Origin: Mycobacterium sp.
GTDB lineage: Bacteria > Actinomycetota > Actinomycetes > Mycobacteriales > Mycobacteriaceae
Length of the DNA: 34,234 nt
Assembly: GCA_026393245.1 (NCBI GenBank)
Contig: JAPLAO010000135.1
Span: forward strand, 7,915-42,148
Direction: 5' to 3'
Part shown: positions 1 through 8,648 of the stretch, piece after piece
Numbering within the stretch: position 1 is the stretch's first letter
Layout of the letters: the number at the start of each line of letters is the position of its first letter
Translations under genes and position numbers: made by a program
The notes under the pieces: model-generated
Databases searched by the model: none
What the model saw: only the letters and a program-made list of their open reading frames with translations
What the model was told of the DNA's origin: nothing

Positions 1-372
1 GCCGCACCGGCGATGGTGCCGGCGCTGATCGAGGTCTCCACCGAGCGGGCCCGGCATGCGACCGCGATCGTCGAGGAGCTGGCCCGGGCGGCCGGCAAAC
101 CAACGCCGACGCCGGGCGCCGAAACCACCGGGGGTGCGCCCACCGGGGGTGCGCCAAACGGGGGTGCGCCCGCCCAGACTTCGACCAACAGGGCCGTTCC
201 GCCGCCGTCGCTGGGCGATGTCGTCACCGCGTTGCGCCGCTCAGCCGATAACGCGGCCACGCTGGCGCCGACCCTGTCGGGCTATCGGGCCGGGTTGATG
301 GGCTCGATCGCCGCGGCCTGCACGACGTCCTGGATGGTGGGCCTGACTCCGGCCGAGCCGAGGCAGCGATGA
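1..372 (+). CDS. Rv2843-like alanine-rich protein, 3' part
   Basis: The reading frame is open from base 1, so the gene begins outside the window and about 123 codons are visible. The protein is rich in Ala, Pro, Gly and Thr. A low-complexity stretch reads TGGAP-TGGAP-NGGAP, made by three 15-bp repeats at 127-171. The end (DVVTALRRSADNAA ... GYRAGLMGSIAAACTTSWMV) could form an amphipathic or membrane-associated helix. Its stop overlaps the next start as ATGA, so the two genes are probably translated together. Position next to a DUF4439 gene and proS matches Rv2843 of M. tuberculosis, described there as an alanine-rich membrane protein. No enzymatic motif is visible and I assign no function. 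Confidence 0.7.
   Translation, partial: AAPAMVPALIEVSTERARHATAIVEELARAAGKPTPTPGAETTGGAPTGGAPNGGAPAQTSTNRAVPPPSLGDVVTALRRSADNAATLAPTLSGYRAGLMGSIAAACTTSWMVGLTPAEPRQR
127..171 (+). repeat. 15-bp tandem repeat, 3 copies, coding
   Basis: Three consecutive 15-mers close to ACCGGGGGTGCGCCC lie in frame and encode (T/N)GGAP three times. The copies differ at only one or two bases. Confidence 0.85.
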
Positions 373-881
373 CGGCACCCAGTCAACCCGAGCCCAGTCG
401 ACCTGAACCCAGTCAACCTGAACCCAGGCCCGATCCGGACCGGCCGGCCGATCCCGACCAGGCCGCGCTGTTCGACGCCGTGGCCGCAGAGCACGCCGCG
501 ATCTACGGCTACGGGATTGTCTCGGCGCACATCTATCCCGACGAGAACGAACTGGTGTCAAAGGTGCTGGCCGAGCACCGGGACCGGCGGGAGGCCGCCG
601 TGTCGATGCTGACCCAGCGGTCGATCAAGGTGCCGCTGCCGGCCAGCGGCTACCAGTTGCCGACGACGGTGAACAATGCGAACGAGTCCGCCAAACTCGC
701 GATCCGAATGGAGAGCGACTGCGCGGTGGCCTGGCGGGCGGTCATGGAACAGGCCACCTCCGAACAGGACCGCGCATTCGGCCTAACGGCGCTGACCCAG
801 TGCGCGGTGACCGCGGCGCGCTGGCGACGGGTGCTGGGCGCGTGGCCGGTGACCGAGGCCTTCCCCGGCGGGGGCGAGTAG
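369..881 (+). CDS. DUF4439 ferritin-like domain protein (Rv2844-like)
   Basis: The 170-residue protein starts with a Pro/Glu-rich segment (SQPEP, SRPEP, SQPEP) and continues as a helical domain from about residue 33. Features include HAAIYGYGIVSAHI, EHRDRREA and a late RMESDCAVAWRAVMEQA helix. This is the pattern of the actinobacterial DUF4439 family, which has a ferritin-like four-helix fold. The Glu and His residues in these helices could bind metal, but I see no complete di-iron signature, so an oxidase role is unproven. Start codon ATG overlaps the upstream stop (ATGA). It converges with proS across a 91-bp gap that contains an inverted repeat. The order DUF4439 then proS matches Rv2844-Rv2845c. 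Confidence 0.8.
   Translation: MTAPSQPEPSRPEPSQPEPRPDPDRPADPDQAALFDAVAAEHAAIYGYGIVSAHIYPDENELVSKVLAEHRDRREAAVSMLTQRSIKVPLPASGYQLPTTVNNANESAKLAIRMESDCAVAWRAVMEQATSEQDRAFGLTALTQCAVTAARWRRVLGAWPVTEAFPGGGE
381..425 (+). repeat. 15-bp tandem repeat, 3 copies, coding
   Basis: Three 15-mers close to AGTCAACCTGAACCC encode S(Q/R)PEP three times at the N-terminus of the DUF4439 protein. The neighbouring gene also has three 15-bp repeats, but with unrelated sequence. Confidence 0.85.
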
Positions 882-913
882 CGCGCCCCGCGCTAAGACG
901 CCCCGCGGGCTCG

Positions 914-969
914 CGAGTGTGAACCTGTTGCGAAGGTCCGCCCCAGAACTCGCAGAGAATTCACACTCG
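914..969. terminator. Inverted repeat between convergent genes
   Basis: Perfect 10-bp arms CGAGTGTGAA (914-923) and TTCACACTCG (960-969) enclose a 36-nt loop. The loop contains a second inner pairing, TGCGA (929-933) with TCGCA (950-954). It lies between the stops of the DUF4439 gene and proS, touching the proS stop. There is no T-tract on either side. It could act as a bidirectional terminator of the tail-less type often proposed for mycobacteria. It shares the core CGAGTGTG with the element at 14312-14365. Confidence 0.5.
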
Positions 970-972
970 AGA

Positions 973-2721
973 TCAGCCCGCGGTCAGAACCGCGGCAATA
1001 TCGGCGACCGCGGTGCCGACGGCGATATCGCGGGTCTCGCCGGTGAACCGGTTGCGCAATTCGGCGGTGCCGTCGGCCCACCCGCGGCCGAGCACCACGA
1101 TCCAGGGCATGCCGAGCAGTTCGGCATCTTTGAACTTCACCCCGGGCGAGACGGTCCGGTCGTCGAGCAGCACCTCGAAGCCCAGCGCATCGAGATCGGC
1201 GGCCAGGGCCTCGGCACCGGCGCGGGCATCGACATCCTTGTTGGCGATGACGACGTGCACATCGAAGGGTGACACCGACGAGGGCCACCGCAAGCCGAGT
1301 GCGTCGTGCTGCTGTTCGGCGATCACCGCCACCAGCCGCGAAACACCGATGCCGTAGGAACCCATGGTCAGCCGCACCGGTTTACCGTCCTCGCCGAGCA
1401 CGTCGACGGTGAACGCGTCGGTGTACTTGCGACCGAGTTGGAAGATGTGGCCGATCTCGATTCCGCGCGCGCTCACCAGTGGGCCGGCCCCATCCGGAGA
1501 CGGGTCGCCATCGCGAACCTCCGCGGCTTCGATGATGCCGTCGGGGGTGAAGTCGCGACCCGCAACCAGACCCACCACATGCTTGCCGGCTTCGTCGGCG
1601 CCGGTGATCCAGGCGGTACCGGGCGCAACGCGCGGGTCAGCCAGGTAGCGAACACCGTTGTCCAGCAATGCCTTCGGGCCGATATAGCCCTTCTTCAGGA
1701 AGGGGTACTTCGCGAAGTCGGAATCGTCGATCATGGCGTATTCGGCCGGGTCCAGTGCGGCACCGAGTCGTTTGTCATCCACCTCGCGGTCACCGGGCAC
1801 CCCGATGCCGAGCAGTTCCCACTCCCCACCCGGCGCGCGAACCTTAAGCAACACATTCTTGAGTGTGTCGGCGGCGGTGACGGTGCGGCCTAACCCGGCG
1901 GTGTTCGCCCAGTCGACCAGGGTGGCGATGGTCGGGGTGTCGCCGGTGTCGTGCACCGTCGGCGCCGCCAGTGCATCGACCGACACCGGGTCGGGTACCG
2001 CGGTGGTGACCGCCTCGACGTTGGCGGCATAGCCGGATTCCAGACACTGCACGAAGGTGTCCTCACCGATTTCGCTCTCGGCGAGGAACTCCTCGGATGC
2101 GCTACCGCCCATCGCTCCGGAGACCGCCGAAACGATCACATAGCGAATTGCCATGCGCGCAAACATCTTTTGATAGGCCTCCCGGTGGGCTTGATACACC
2201 GTCCGCAGCCCGTCATCGTTGACGTCGAAGGAGTACGAGTCCTTCATGATGAACTCGCGGCCGCGCAGGATCCCCGCCCGCGGCCGAGCCTCATCGCGGT
2301 ACTTGGTCTGGATCTGAAACAGCAGCACCGGGAAGTCCCTATAGGAGCTGTACTCCCCCTTCACCGTCAGGGTGAACAATTCCTCGTGAGTGGGCCCCAG
2401 CAGATAATCGTTATTGCGGCGGTCCTTGAGGCGGAACACCCCGTCGCCGTACTCGGTCCAGCGGTTAGTGGTCTCGTACGGCGCGCGTGGCAGCAGCGCG
2501 GGGAACAGGATTTCCTGACCGCCGATGGCAACCATCTCGTCGCGCACGATGTTCTCGATCTTGCGCAGCACCCGCAGGCCCAGCGGCAGCCAGCTATAGA
2601 GACCGGGCCCGATCGGCCGGACATAACCCGCTCGAATGAGCAATTTGTGGCTGGGCACTTCGGCGTCGGCGGGGTCGTCGCGCAGCGTGCGCAGGAACAG
2701 CTCGGACATACGGGTGATCAC
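973..2721 (-). CDS. proS: Proline--tRNA ligase
   Basis: This is a class II aminoacyl-tRNA synthetase that charges tRNA-Pro in the cytoplasm. With GTG at 2721 the product is 582 residues, the length I recall for M. tuberculosis ProS, and begins [21 protein letters not shown]. The motif 2 region ([18 protein letters not shown]), the motif 3 region ([17 protein letters not shown]) and the TxE loop (GPTHEELFT) are visible. A long insertion between motifs 2 and 3 is the bacterial-type INS editing domain, which removes mischarged Ala-tRNA-Pro. The C-terminal anticodon domain includes [11 protein letters not shown]. The frame stays open to 2781, but GTG 2721 is favoured by a -10 hexamer 8 nt upstream; ATG 2709 is the alternative. 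It diverges from the NCS1 permease. Confidence 0.97.
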   Translation of the reverse strand: MITRMSELFLRTLRDDPADAEVPSHKLLIRAGYVRPIGPGLYSWLPLGLRVLRKIENIVRDEMVAIGGQEILFPALLPRAPYETTNRWTEYGDGVFRLKDRRNNDYLLGPTHEELFTLTVKGEYSSYRDFPVLLFQIQTKYRDEARPRAGILRGREFIMKDSYSFDVNDDGLRTVYQAHREAYQKMFARMAIRYVIVSAVSGAMGGSASEEFLAESEIGEDTFVQCLESGYAANVEAVTTAVPDPVSVDALAAPTVHDTGDTPTIATLVDWANTAGLGRTVTAADTLKNVLLKVRAPGGEWELLGIGVPGDREVDDKRLGAALDPAEYAMIDDSDFAKYPFLKKGYIGPKALLDNGVRYLADPRVAPGTAWITGADEAGKHVVGLVAGRDFTPDGIIEAAEVRDGDPSPDGAGPLVSARGIEIGHIFQLGRKYTDAFTVDVLGEDGKPVRLTMGSYGIGVSRLVAVIAEQQHDALGLRWPSSVSPFDVHVVIANKDVDARAGAEALAADLDALGFEVLLDDRTVSPGVKFKDAELLGMPWIVVLGRGWADGTAELRNRFTGETRDIAVGTAVADIAAVLTAG

Positions 2722-2729
2722 AACGGGCC

Positions 2730-2735
2730 AGCTTA
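2730..2735 (-). promoter_or_regulatory. -10 element for leaderless proS
   Basis: TAAGCT on the - strand is followed by 8 nt and then GTG 2721. Transcription would start at or 1-2 nt before the start codon. No Shine-Dalgarno sequence precedes the GTG, which fits leaderless translation. Confidence 0.5.
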
Positions 2736-2745
2736 GGCCACCCAT

Positions 2746-2751
2746 TAGGGT
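2746..2751 (+). promoter_or_regulatory. -10 element for the permease gene
   Basis: TAGGGT is followed by 7 nt and GTG 2759. The same bases belong to AGGGTGAGG (2747-2755), which could instead act as a ribosome binding site on a longer transcript. The two -10 elements of this divergent pair are only about 10 bp apart. Confidence 0.4.
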
Positions 2752-2758
2752 GAGGTGC

Positions 2759-4156
2759 GTGACAGCCGACGCGAACCGCACCGGCTACGCGGCGACGGCA
2801 GACCCCTACACCGGACGGATGCCGACCCACGCCGGCGATCTGGCCGTCGAAACCCACGGCATCGCACCCATACCGCCGGAGAACCGGTACGGCACCGCGC
2901 GGCGTCTGTTCACCGTGTGGTTCGCACCTCAGGTCAATATGACCGTGCTCTTCGCCGGCACCCTCGCGGTGGCACTGGGCCTGGGGTTCTGGCTCGGCCT
3001 GCTGGCGATGGTGATCGGCACGGTCCTCGGCTCGTTGGCGGTCGGCTACCTGTCCACCTGGGGTCCGCGCACCGGCACGGCGCAACTTCCCAACGCGCGC
3101 ATGGCATTCGGGCCGACGGTGCCCGTGGTAGCCGCGATCCAGTGGCTTTCCTCGATCGCCTGGGACGGCCTGGTCGGGTTGTTCGGCGGTGAGGCACTGG
3201 CGGAATTGCTGGGTATCCCGTTCTGGCTGGCGGTGCTGATCGTGCTGGCGGCCCAGGCTGTGGTGGGTGTGTTCGGCTACGAGGTGATCCACCGGATGCA
3301 GGCGGTGATGACGGTAGTTCTGTTCGTCACGTTCGCGGTCTTCGCGGTCAAACTCGTGACCGGAAACGAGATCATCAGCGCGCCGACGTTGGCCGGCGCG
3401 GATCTGGCCGGCGCATTCGTGCTGGAGGTGACCATCGCGCTGAGCCTGGCGATCTCCTGGGCCAGTTATGCCTCCGACTACAGCCGCTACCTTCCGGCCC
3501 GGACCCCGCGTTCACAGGTGTTCGGCTACACCTTCGCCGGATTGACGACGGCCTACGTGGCCGTGCAGGCAATCGGCATCGCGGCCGCGGGTGTGCTGAC
3601 CGATCAGACGGTCGCCGGCGTCCGCTCGGTCATGGGCGGTGGCGCCCTGGGGGCACTGGCACTGGTGGTGATCGCTGCGGGTTCGGTGGCGTCCAACGCG
3701 ATGAACGACTACAGCGGATCACTGGCACTGCAGACCGTCGGGGTCAGGGTTCGCCGGCCGGTCTCAGCCGTGGTGGTGGCGGTGATCGCCTTCGCCCTCA
3801 TCATGTGGCTGCACGCCGGCGATCTGGCTACCCGATTCCAGGGCCTGCTGTTATTCGTGAGCTACTGGATCCCGGCGTTCGTGGCGATCACCGCCATCGA
3901 TTGGCGCATCCGCAGCGCGGGCCGCGATATCGTTCGTCCCGAGAACGAGAACACCGGGCGCGCGGACTCCATAGCAGCGCTGGCCAGCTTCGTCGTCGCC
4001 TTCGCCGCAGCGGTGCCGTTCATGCACACCAATCTGATCACCGGCCCGGTAGCCGAATTGCTGCACGGGGCAGATCTGGCCTACTTCGTGAACTTCGCAG
4101 TCGCCGTAGCGCTTTACGGCGGTTACCGGGTGCTCCGACGACGAGGATCCCGCTAG
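2759..4156 (+). CDS. NCS1-family purine/cytosine permease
   Basis: A 465-residue inner-membrane transporter with about 12 hydrophobic segments. The soluble N-terminus ([40 protein letters not shown]) is typical of the nucleobase:cation symporter-1 family (CodB/Fcy-type permeases), as are the [15 protein letters not shown] and [11 protein letters not shown] motifs. The likely substrate is a nucleobase such as cytosine or a related heterocycle; specificity cannot be read here. Start GTG 2759 is preferred over the longer open frame, which would run into proS. No cytosine deaminase or nucleobase catabolic gene lies nearby, so the gene stands alone. It ends in a 4-bp overlap (CTAG) with the convergent exporter gene. 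Confidence 0.85.
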   Translation: MTADANRTGYAATADPYTGRMPTHAGDLAVETHGIAPIPPENRYGTARRLFTVWFAPQVNMTVLFAGTLAVALGLGFWLGLLAMVIGTVLGSLAVGYLSTWGPRTGTAQLPNARMAFGPTVPVVAAIQWLSSIAWDGLVGLFGGEALAELLGIPFWLAVLIVLAAQAVVGVFGYEVIHRMQAVMTVVLFVTFAVFAVKLVTGNEIISAPTLAGADLAGAFVLEVTIALSLAISWASYASDYSRYLPARTPRSQVFGYTFAGLTTAYVAVQAIGIAAAGVLTDQTVAGVRSVMGGGALGALALVVIAAGSVASNAMNDYSGSLALQTVGVRVRRPVSAVVVAVIAFALIMWLHAGDLATRFQGLLLFVSYWIPAFVAITAIDWRIRSAGRDIVRPENENTGRADSIAALASFVVAFAAAVPFMHTNLITGPVAELLHGADLAYFVNFAVAVALYGGYRVLRRRGSR

Positions 4157-5646
4157 ATTTCACCGGCTTCGACGGCTTCGCGGGTGTGCTGCGCGGCGGC
4201 GATCTGCCGCGCGGAGAACCCGATGAAGAAAGCGCTGACGCCGACGAGGATCGCGACCGCGGCGATCCACAACAGGGAATAGGTGTAGCCCGCGTCGAGT
4301 GCATCGAGTTGGGCGGGTGTCATATCGGCCACCGGCCCGGTGGTGCCGCCGAGATACAGGGTGCGCGAGACCTGCACCGCCTGAATCACCACCAGCACCA
4401 CCGGCCCGCCGAGGTTCTGCACCATCAGGGTGACCGCGCTGACCGGACCGATCTCGCTCGAGCCGACCTCGGCCACCGCACACAGCGGAAGGATGACCGA
4501 GATGACGCCGATGCCGAAGCCGCCGATCAGAATCGGCAACAGCAGGTCGGGGAAATACGGGATGGTGCGGGTCAGCGAAGCCCCGAACAACATGGCACCC
4601 AACACGAATAAACCGCCGCCGATGATCAGCCAGCGCGGGGCGATATGCGGGGCCAGTCTCGCCGTCACCACATTTCCCAACCCAAGTGCCAACGCGAACG
4701 GGATGAACCCGATGCCGGCGTGCAGCGCCGAGTACCCGAGCACATCCTGGACGTAGAGCCCGATCATCACCGTCAGGCTCAACATCACCCCGCCGCCCAG
4801 AAACAACGAGACGAACGTCATCACCCGGTTGCGGTCGTTGAACAGCGATAGCGGCACCAGTGGGTTGTCGGCGCTGCGCTCGACGATCAGGAACGCGATG
4901 CCCAGAAGCACGGCCGCACACCCGGCTCCGATCACCCAGGGGTCCAACCAGCCGCGCGGCGGGCCCTGGGTGAAGACCAGCACTGCCGCGGTACATGCGA
5001 GCGTAGCTACCAGAGCGCCGGTGATATCGAGCTTGAGTCGTTCGTGGCGGGTCTCCTCCAGTCGGGTCAGCCCGACCCAGATGATCAGCATGCCGATGGG
5101 GAGGTTGATCAGGAAGGCCAGCCGCCAGGAGATGACGGTCAGGGCGCCACCGAGGACCAGGCCCAGCACCGACCCGAGGCCCTGCATGGCCGCGGACATC
5201 GCCATCGCCCGGTTACGGGCCGCGCCGGCGGCGTAGGTAGTGGCGATCAGTGCCAAACCGGTGGGCGCGGCCACGGCCGCACCGATGCCCTGGACCGCCC
5301 GCGCGGCGATCAGCAATGGGCCATCGGTGGCCAATCCGCACGCCATCGACGCGATCGTGAACACCCCGACCCCGGAGATAAAGGCCCGCTTGTGGCCGAT
5401 CGCGTCGCCGACCCGACCGCCGAGCAGCAACAGGCCGCCGAATGTCAGTACGTAGGCGGTGATGACCCAACTCTTGCCGGCGTCGGACAGCCCGAGTTCG
5501 GCCTGCATCCGCGGTAGCGCGACGATCACGATGGTGCCGTCGAGGGTGGACATCAGCTGCATGCCGGTGATTGCGATGATCGCGACACCGAGAACGCTGG
5601 AGGTAAGCGGTCTGGCCGGCGGTTCGGGAACACTGACGCCAGCCAT
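4153..5646 (-). CDS. EfpA-like MFS multidrug exporter (DHA2 family), second copy
   Basis: A 497-residue major facilitator with about 14 membrane helices, closely similar to the adjacent efpA product. Shared blocks include SWVITAYVLTFGGL, LLLGGR-GD-G-KRAFI (loop 2-3 signature) and SRTLYLGGTTGPV near the C-terminus. It is expected to export hydrophobic or cationic compounds in exchange for protons. It lacks the longer N-terminal extension of EfpA and starts MAGVSVPEPPARPLTSS. The pair most likely arose by tandem duplication, but many substitutions show it is not recent. Its promoter region holds an array of 16-bp repeats. ATG 5646 has a TAGGGT hexamer 8 nt upstream, as does efpA. Confidence 0.9.
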   Translation of the reverse strand: MAGVSVPEPPARPLTSSVLGVAIIAITGMQLMSTLDGTIVIVALPRMQAELGLSDAGKSWVITAYVLTFGGLLLLGGRVGDAIGHKRAFISGVGVFTIASMACGLATDGPLLIAARAVQGIGAAVAAPTGLALIATTYAAGAARNRAMAMSAAMQGLGSVLGLVLGGALTVISWRLAFLINLPIGMLIIWVGLTRLEETRHERLKLDITGALVATLACTAAVLVFTQGPPRGWLDPWVIGAGCAAVLLGIAFLIVERSADNPLVPLSLFNDRNRVMTFVSLFLGGGVMLSLTVMIGLYVQDVLGYSALHAGIGFIPFALALGLGNVVTARLAPHIAPRWLIIGGGLFVLGAMLFGASLTRTIPYFPDLLLPILIGGFGIGVISVILPLCAVAEVGSSEIGPVSAVTLMVQNLGGPVVLVVIQAVQVSRTLYLGGTTGPVADMTPAQLDALDAGYTYSLLWIAAVAILVGVSAFFIGFSARQIAAAQHTREAVEAGEI

Positions 5647-5654
5647 GGCTGATC

Positions 5655-5660
5655 ACCCTA
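5655..5660 (-). promoter_or_regulatory. -10 element of second efpA-like gene
   Basis: TAGGGT on the - strand is followed by 8 nt and ATG 5646. The -35 region would fall at the start of the 16-bp repeat array. Confidence 0.45.
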
Positions 5661-5676
5661 CCCAGCCCGCCGCAGC

Positions 5677-5752
5677 ACAGCGCCCGAGCAGTACAGCGCC
5701 CGAGCAGTACAGCGCCCGAGCAGTACAGCGCCCGAGCAGTGCAGCGCCCGAG
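5677..5752. repeat. 16-bp tandem repeat array, about 4.75 copies
   Basis: Four exact copies of ACAGCGCCCGAGCAGT occupy 5677-5692, 5693-5708, 5709-5724 and 5725-5740. A fifth, truncated copy with its first base changed occupies 5741-5752. The array fills most of the gap between efpA and its paralogue and sits just upstream of the paralogue's putative -10. Head-to-tail copies without spacers exclude a CRISPR. It resembles a mycobacterial VNTR. Confidence 0.95.
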
Positions 5753-5767
5753 CCGGACGTGCGGGGC

Positions 5768-7384
5768 TTAGATCTCGCCGGAGTCGATCGCTTCCTTGAC
5801 TTCCTGGGCGTGCGCGACCTGTTTGGCCGAATACCCGATGAACAGCGCCACCACGCCCACGATCACCGCCGCGCCGGCAACCCACAGCAGTCCATAGGTG
5901 TAGCCCTGGTCCAGGGCGTGCAACTGTTCCGGGTTCATCCGCTTGACCGGGCCGGTGGTACCGCCCAGGTACAGCGTGCGTGACGTGATCACGGCCTGGA
6001 TGACGGCGAGCACTACGGGCCCGCCCAGGTTCTGCAACATCAGGGCTATCGCCGAGACCGGCCCGATCTGGTCGAAACCGACGCCGGCGATGGCCGACAC
6101 AGTCAGCGGCACCACGATCATCCCGATGCCGAAGCCGCCGACCACGATGGGAATCACCAGGTTCGGGAAATAAGGGATACGGGCGCTGAGCGTCGAGCCG
6201 TACACCATGGCGCCCAGAACCAGTGCGCCGCCGGCGATCACCAGCACCCGGGGCGAGAAGTGCGCCACCAGTTGCGATGAGACGCCCAGTCCGACGCCCA
6301 GGGCGATGACGAACGGGATGAATCCGATCCCGGCCCGCAGCGCGCTATAGCCCATGATGTCCTGCACGTACAGACCGATCAGCACCGTAAGCGTGAACAT
6401 CACCCCGCCGGCCAGGAAGATCGCGGCGAAGGTGGCCAACCGGTTGCGGTCGCGGAACAACCGGAACGGCACGACCGGATTGATGGCAGTGCGCTCCACG
6501 AACACGAATGCGGCGAAGGCCACCACGGCGACGACGCCGGACATTAGCGTCAGCGGCGCCAGCCAGCCGTTCTCCGGACCCTGGGTGAAGCCGAACACCG
6601 CGGCGGTACAGCCGACCGTCGCCAACAGTGCGCCGGCCGCATCGAGTTTCATCCGCTCGCGGTGGGTCTCGCGCAGGTTGTGGTAGGCCAGGTAGATCAT
6701 CAGGATGCCGATGGGCACATTGACGAGAAAGGCCAGCCGCCAGGACAACTCGGTGAGCGCGCCGCCGACGACGAGACCCAGCACCGAGCCGATCCCGGTC
6801 ATCGCGGCGAATACCGCGGTCGCGGCGTTTCGGGCCGGACCTTTGGGGAAGGTGGTGGCGACCAAAGCCAGTCCGGTGGGCGCAGCGATCGCCGCCCCCA
6901 CGCCCTGAAGAAGCCGGGCAACCACCAGAGTCGTTTGATCCCAGGCGATTCCGCACAGCACCGAGGCGATGGTGAACATTGCGACGCCGACGATGAAGGC
7001 GCGCTTGCGCCCGACGGTGTCGCCGAGTCGTCCGCCGAGCAACATCAGGCCGCCGAAGGTCAGGACGTAGGCGGTGATCACCCAGCTGCGGCCGGCGTCG
7101 GACAGGCCCAGCTCATCCTGGATCCTGGGCAGCGCCACGATGGCCACGGTGGAATCCATGGTGGCCAGTAGTTGCATGCCGCCGATCGCGGCGACCGCGG
7201 AGATGAAGCGGCCCGACGGCAACCAGGCCGGGAGATTAGCGCCGGTGCGTGCCAGCGCTCCCCGCTCGGCCCCACCGTTCTCCGCCGGGTCCCGGCGCAC
7301 TGGAACCGGCCGCGGGGCGGCGGCGTTGCGATAGCCGTCGGCGCGGCGCAAGGACGCGCGGTCAGCATCGTTAAGGGCCGTCAT
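5768..7384 (-). CDS. efpA: MFS efflux pump EfpA
   Basis: A 538-residue DHA2-type drug exporter in the inner membrane, slightly longer than the roughly 530-residue M. tuberculosis EfpA that I recall. N-terminal MTALND, the core GGMQLLATMDSTVAIVALPRIQDELGLSDAGRSWVITAYVLTF and the tail AHAQEVKEAID-GE all agree with that protein. The extended cytoplasmic N-terminus (about 55 residues) is proline- and arginine-rich. EfpA is an efflux pump linked to drug tolerance in M. tuberculosis. It follows cysG by 22 bp, as in that species. ATG 7384 has TAGGGT 8 nt upstream, and a perfect 12-bp palindrome covers the expected -35 region, so local repression is plausible. Confidence 0.95.
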   Translation of the reverse strand: MTALNDADRASLRRADGYRNAAAPRPVPVRRDPAENGGAERGALARTGANLPAWLPSGRFISAVAAIGGMQLLATMDSTVAIVALPRIQDELGLSDAGRSWVITAYVLTFGGLMLLGGRLGDTVGRKRAFIVGVAMFTIASVLCGIAWDQTTLVVARLLQGVGAAIAAPTGLALVATTFPKGPARNAATAVFAAMTGIGSVLGLVVGGALTELSWRLAFLVNVPIGILMIYLAYHNLRETHRERMKLDAAGALLATVGCTAAVFGFTQGPENGWLAPLTLMSGVVAVVAFAAFVFVERTAINPVVPFRLFRDRNRLATFAAIFLAGGVMFTLTVLIGLYVQDIMGYSALRAGIGFIPFVIALGVGLGVSSQLVAHFSPRVLVIAGGALVLGAMVYGSTLSARIPYFPNLVIPIVVGGFGIGMIVVPLTVSAIAGVGFDQIGPVSAIALMLQNLGGPVVLAVIQAVITSRTLYLGGTTGPVKRMNPEQLHALDQGYTYGLLWVAGAAVIVGVVALFIGYSAKQVAHAQEVKEAIDSGEI

Positions 7385-7392
7385 AACGCCCT

Positions 7393-7398
7393 ACCCTA
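7393..7398 (-). promoter_or_regulatory. -10 element of efpA
   Basis: TAGGGT on the - strand lies 8 nt before ATG 7384. A second candidate, TAATAT (7403-7408), would give a short leader in which GGTAGGG serves as ribosome binding site. Confidence 0.45.
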
Positions 7399-7406
7399 CA
7401 GTAATA

Positions 7407-8642
7407 TTAAGAGGACTTTAAAGTCTCGAACGCGGCCACCGGCCCGATCACGATGATCGCCGGCGGCCGAATCCCCTGGTCGCGGATTTGTTCTGCCACG
7501 TCGGCCAGCGTCGCTCGCACCACCCGTTCCGCCGCCGTGCTGCCGTGCTGGACCACCAGAACCGGCGTTTGCGCAGGTCGCCCGCCCTTGCGGAGCACGT
7601 CGGCGAACAACTCGATGCGCTCGACGGCCATCAGCAGCACCAGCGTCCCGGTCAACTGGGCCAGCGCATTCCAATTGACTAACGATTCGGGGTGCTCCGG
7701 TGATAAATGACCGCTGACCACGACGAATTCGTGATTTACCGCCCGGTGGGTGACCGGAACCCCGGCCAGTGCGGGCACCGCGATTGCGCTGCTCACGCCC
7801 GGCACCACTGTGACCGGGATCCCAGCCTCCACGCACGCGAGAACTTCCTCATAACCGCGCGCGAAGACGAACGGATCGCCGCCTTTGAGTCGCACCACGA
7901 ACTTGCCCGCCCGGGCCCGGTCGATAAGCACGTCGTTGATCGCGTCCTGGGCCATCGCACGGCCGTAGGGGATCTTGGCCGCGTCGATGATCTCGACATC
8001 CGGCGCCAGTTCGGCCAGCAGTTCCGGCGGCGCCAGGCGGTCGGCCACCACCACGTCGGCGTAGGCCAGCAGTCTGCGCCCCCGCACCGTGATCAACTCG
8101 GGGTCGCCCGGCCCGCCGCCGACCAGTGCCACCCCGCCGGGAATCACATCGGTGGCCGTCGTGGCGACGATGTCTGGTGCGATGCGGCCCTGTTGGAAAG
8201 CATCCCGGATGGCCGAGCGCACGGCCGCGGACCGACGGTGTTCACCGCCTGCCAAGACACCCACCAGCAGGCCCTCGTAGTCGAAGGACGCGGGCGTGAC
8301 GGCGGTGCCGTCGCGGGCGGCGTCAGCGCGGACGCAGAAGATACGCATGCTTTCTGCCTCGGCCACCACCGCGGCGTTGACCTCGGGGTCGTCGGTGGCG
8401 GCGATGGCATACCAGGCGCCGTCGAGATCGCCGTCGCGATAGTCCCGCAGGGTCAGGGTGATACCGGGCTGCTGGTCGGCCAGAGCCTCGACCGCCGGGG
8501 TGGCCACCCGGGCGATGACGTGTACATCGGCCCCGTGGGAGATGAGCACCGGCACCCGGCGCTGCGCCACCGTGCCGCCCCCAATCACGACGACCTTCTT
8601 GCCGGCCAGGCGCAGGCCGACGAGGTAGGCGTTCTCGGTCAC
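7407..8642 (-). CDS. cysG: Siroheme synthase: precorrin-2 dehydrogenase plus uroporphyrinogen-III methyltransferase
   Basis: A 411-residue fusion enzyme. The N-terminal half has a Rossmann fold (GGGTVAQRR, residues 21-29) for NAD-dependent oxidation of precorrin-2, and in CysG proteins this half also inserts iron. The C-terminal half, from about residue 170, is a SAM-dependent methyltransferase with VGGGPGDPELIT, VVRLKGGDPFVFARGYEE and VVPGVSSAIAVPALAGVPVTHR. It methylates uroporphyrinogen III at C-2 and C-7 to precorrin-2, the branch point of sirohaem (for sulfite and nitrite reductases) and cobalamin. It follows cobB by 9 bp. GTG 8642 has no Shine-Dalgarno sequence. A TAAGCT hexamer that begins with the cobB stop codon lies 6 nt upstream, so it may also have its own leaderless transcript. 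Confidence 0.95.
   Translation of the reverse strand: MTENAYLVGLRLAGKKVVVIGGGTVAQRRVPVLISHGADVHVIARVATPAVEALADQQPGITLTLRDYRDGDLDGAWYAIAATDDPEVNAAVVAEAESMRIFCVRADAARDGTAVTPASFDYEGLLVGVLAGGEHRRSAAVRSAIRDAFQQGRIAPDIVATTATDVIPGGVALVGGGPGDPELITVRGRRLLAYADVVVADRLAPPELLAELAPDVEIIDAAKIPYGRAMAQDAINDVLIDRARAGKFVVRLKGGDPFVFARGYEEVLACVEAGIPVTVVPGVSSAIAVPALAGVPVTHRAVNHEFVVVSGHLSPEHPESLVNWNALAQLTGTLVLLMAVERIELFADVLRKGGRPAQTPVLVVQHGSTAAERVVRATLADVAEQIRDQGIRPPAIIVIGPVAAFETLKSS
7414..7425. promoter_or_regulatory. 12-bp palindrome at the efpA promoter
   Basis: GACTTTAAAGTC is a perfect palindrome inside the last codons of cysG. Its centre is about 20 bp upstream of the efpA -10, so it covers the -35 position. 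This is where a dimeric repressor would block RNA polymerase. The binding protein is unknown. Confidence 0.4.
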
Positions 8643-8648
8643 CCGGTG

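Noticed and set aside
2636-2758. Longer N-terminus for the NCS1 permease, with the frame open back into proS
   Set aside because: It would overlap proS by about 85 bp on the opposite strand and has no family resemblance. GTG 2759 has a promoter hexamer and a ribosome-site-like sequence.
5677-5752. CRISPR array
   Set aside because: The units are only 16 bp and directly abutting, without spacers, and no cas gene is near.
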